Assembly (NCBI GenBank): GCA_023386115.1
Contig: JAEWKL010000925.1
Coordinates: forward strand, 1-13,007
Source of the DNA: Pseudomonadota bacterium
Lineage (GTDB): Bacteria > Pseudomonadota > Alphaproteobacteria > Rhizobiales > Beijerinckiaceae
DNA: 13,007 nucleotides
Direction: 5' to 3'
The notes beneath the pieces are model-generated. The model was given only the letters and a program-made list of their open reading frames with translations. It ran no database searches and was not told where the DNA came from. Numbering within the stretch: the stretch's first letter is position 1; the number at the start of each line of letters is the position of its first letter. A program made the translations under genes and the position numbers. Positions 12,828 to 13,007 of the stretch are shown here, in pieces.

Positions 12828-13007
12828 TCGCCCCGACATCAGCCGTACTGGCAGTCGGCCGCCGCCTCGCCATGCCGCCTGCGAGCGGACGTTCCGGGCT
12901 TCTGCAATGAGGCCAATTCGTTGAAAATTCTCAAAGACGCGCGAATATTGAGTCTTATACCCTCGCGCCTTGGCATCGACACGTGGGTGGCCAGGCGTCC
13001 GGCGCCT
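12828..13007. other. Non-coding end of window with an AT-richer stretch
   Basis: I find no gene from here to the edge. Between about 12908 and 12962 the DNA is much richer in A/T (AATTCGTTGAAAATTCTCAA, then GCGAATATTGAGTCTTATAC) than the flanks. It could be a promoter region for a gene beyond the window or the end of a mobile element; nothing visible decides. Confidence 0.3.

Noticed and set aside
12039..12839. Minus-strand frames opposite the SDR gene
   Set aside because: The SDR frame has every family motif; the opposite frames have none.
1..13007. CRISPR array, toxin-antitoxin pair or restriction system
   Set aside because: No regularly spaced repeats and no motif of such systems was seen; the small paired genes at the left lack known toxin or antitoxin features.

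Overview
The window is GC-rich, with tightly overlapping ATGA/GTGA genes. It carries families common in Methylobacterium-like Alphaproteobacteria: a DUF6894-type protein, a Hint_2 protein with a C-terminal 'GYLE...SGWAW' domain, an IS630 remnant and a short CSACGSR zinc protein. The genus is an inference from gene content; there is no rRNA and no intact tRNA.

Left part (1 to about 4992): the integrase end of a genomic island or prophage remnant. Six or seven small plus-strand genes (3-2368) follow each other closely, most with 4-bp overlaps, like a phage accessory operon. One is frameshifted at a C8 tract, and the last runs into an out-of-frame tail resembling the C-terminus of a phage portal protein. 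An opposing 218-aa zinc-ribbon gene, a cluster of short direct repeats and a tyrosine integrase (3298-4791, minus) follow. The integrase has an in-frame TAA between its first catalytic Arg and the HxxR...H...Y part. A strong Shine-Dalgarno and ATG lie just after the stop. The right border is the 3' 48 nt of a tRNA-Gly(TCC) gene (4945-4992), which marks the attachment site; the intact tRNA should lie beyond position 1.

Middle part (5003 to about 9300): a second, unrelated integrase remnant that lost its catalytic Tyr codon, a four-helix membrane protein (probably frameshifted) ending at a clear intrinsic terminator, and then a 743-aa Hint protein. The Hint protein has eight propeller-like repeats of about 54 residues before the Hint domain. 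Next comes a short zinc-protein operon broken by a truncated IS630 transposase.

Right part (9311-13007): a secreted protein with phage tail-fibre-like sequence, a DUF6894-type small protein, a decayed micro-ORF, and a divergent HxlR regulator / SDR oxidoreductase pair. A perfect 8-3-8 palindrome lies inside the predicted SDR promoter and is a likely operator for the HxlR protein. The general picture is an accretion zone at a tRNA-Gly gene with many inactivated genes. Several lesions are one-base losses, which could be real decay or homopolymer errors in the assembly.
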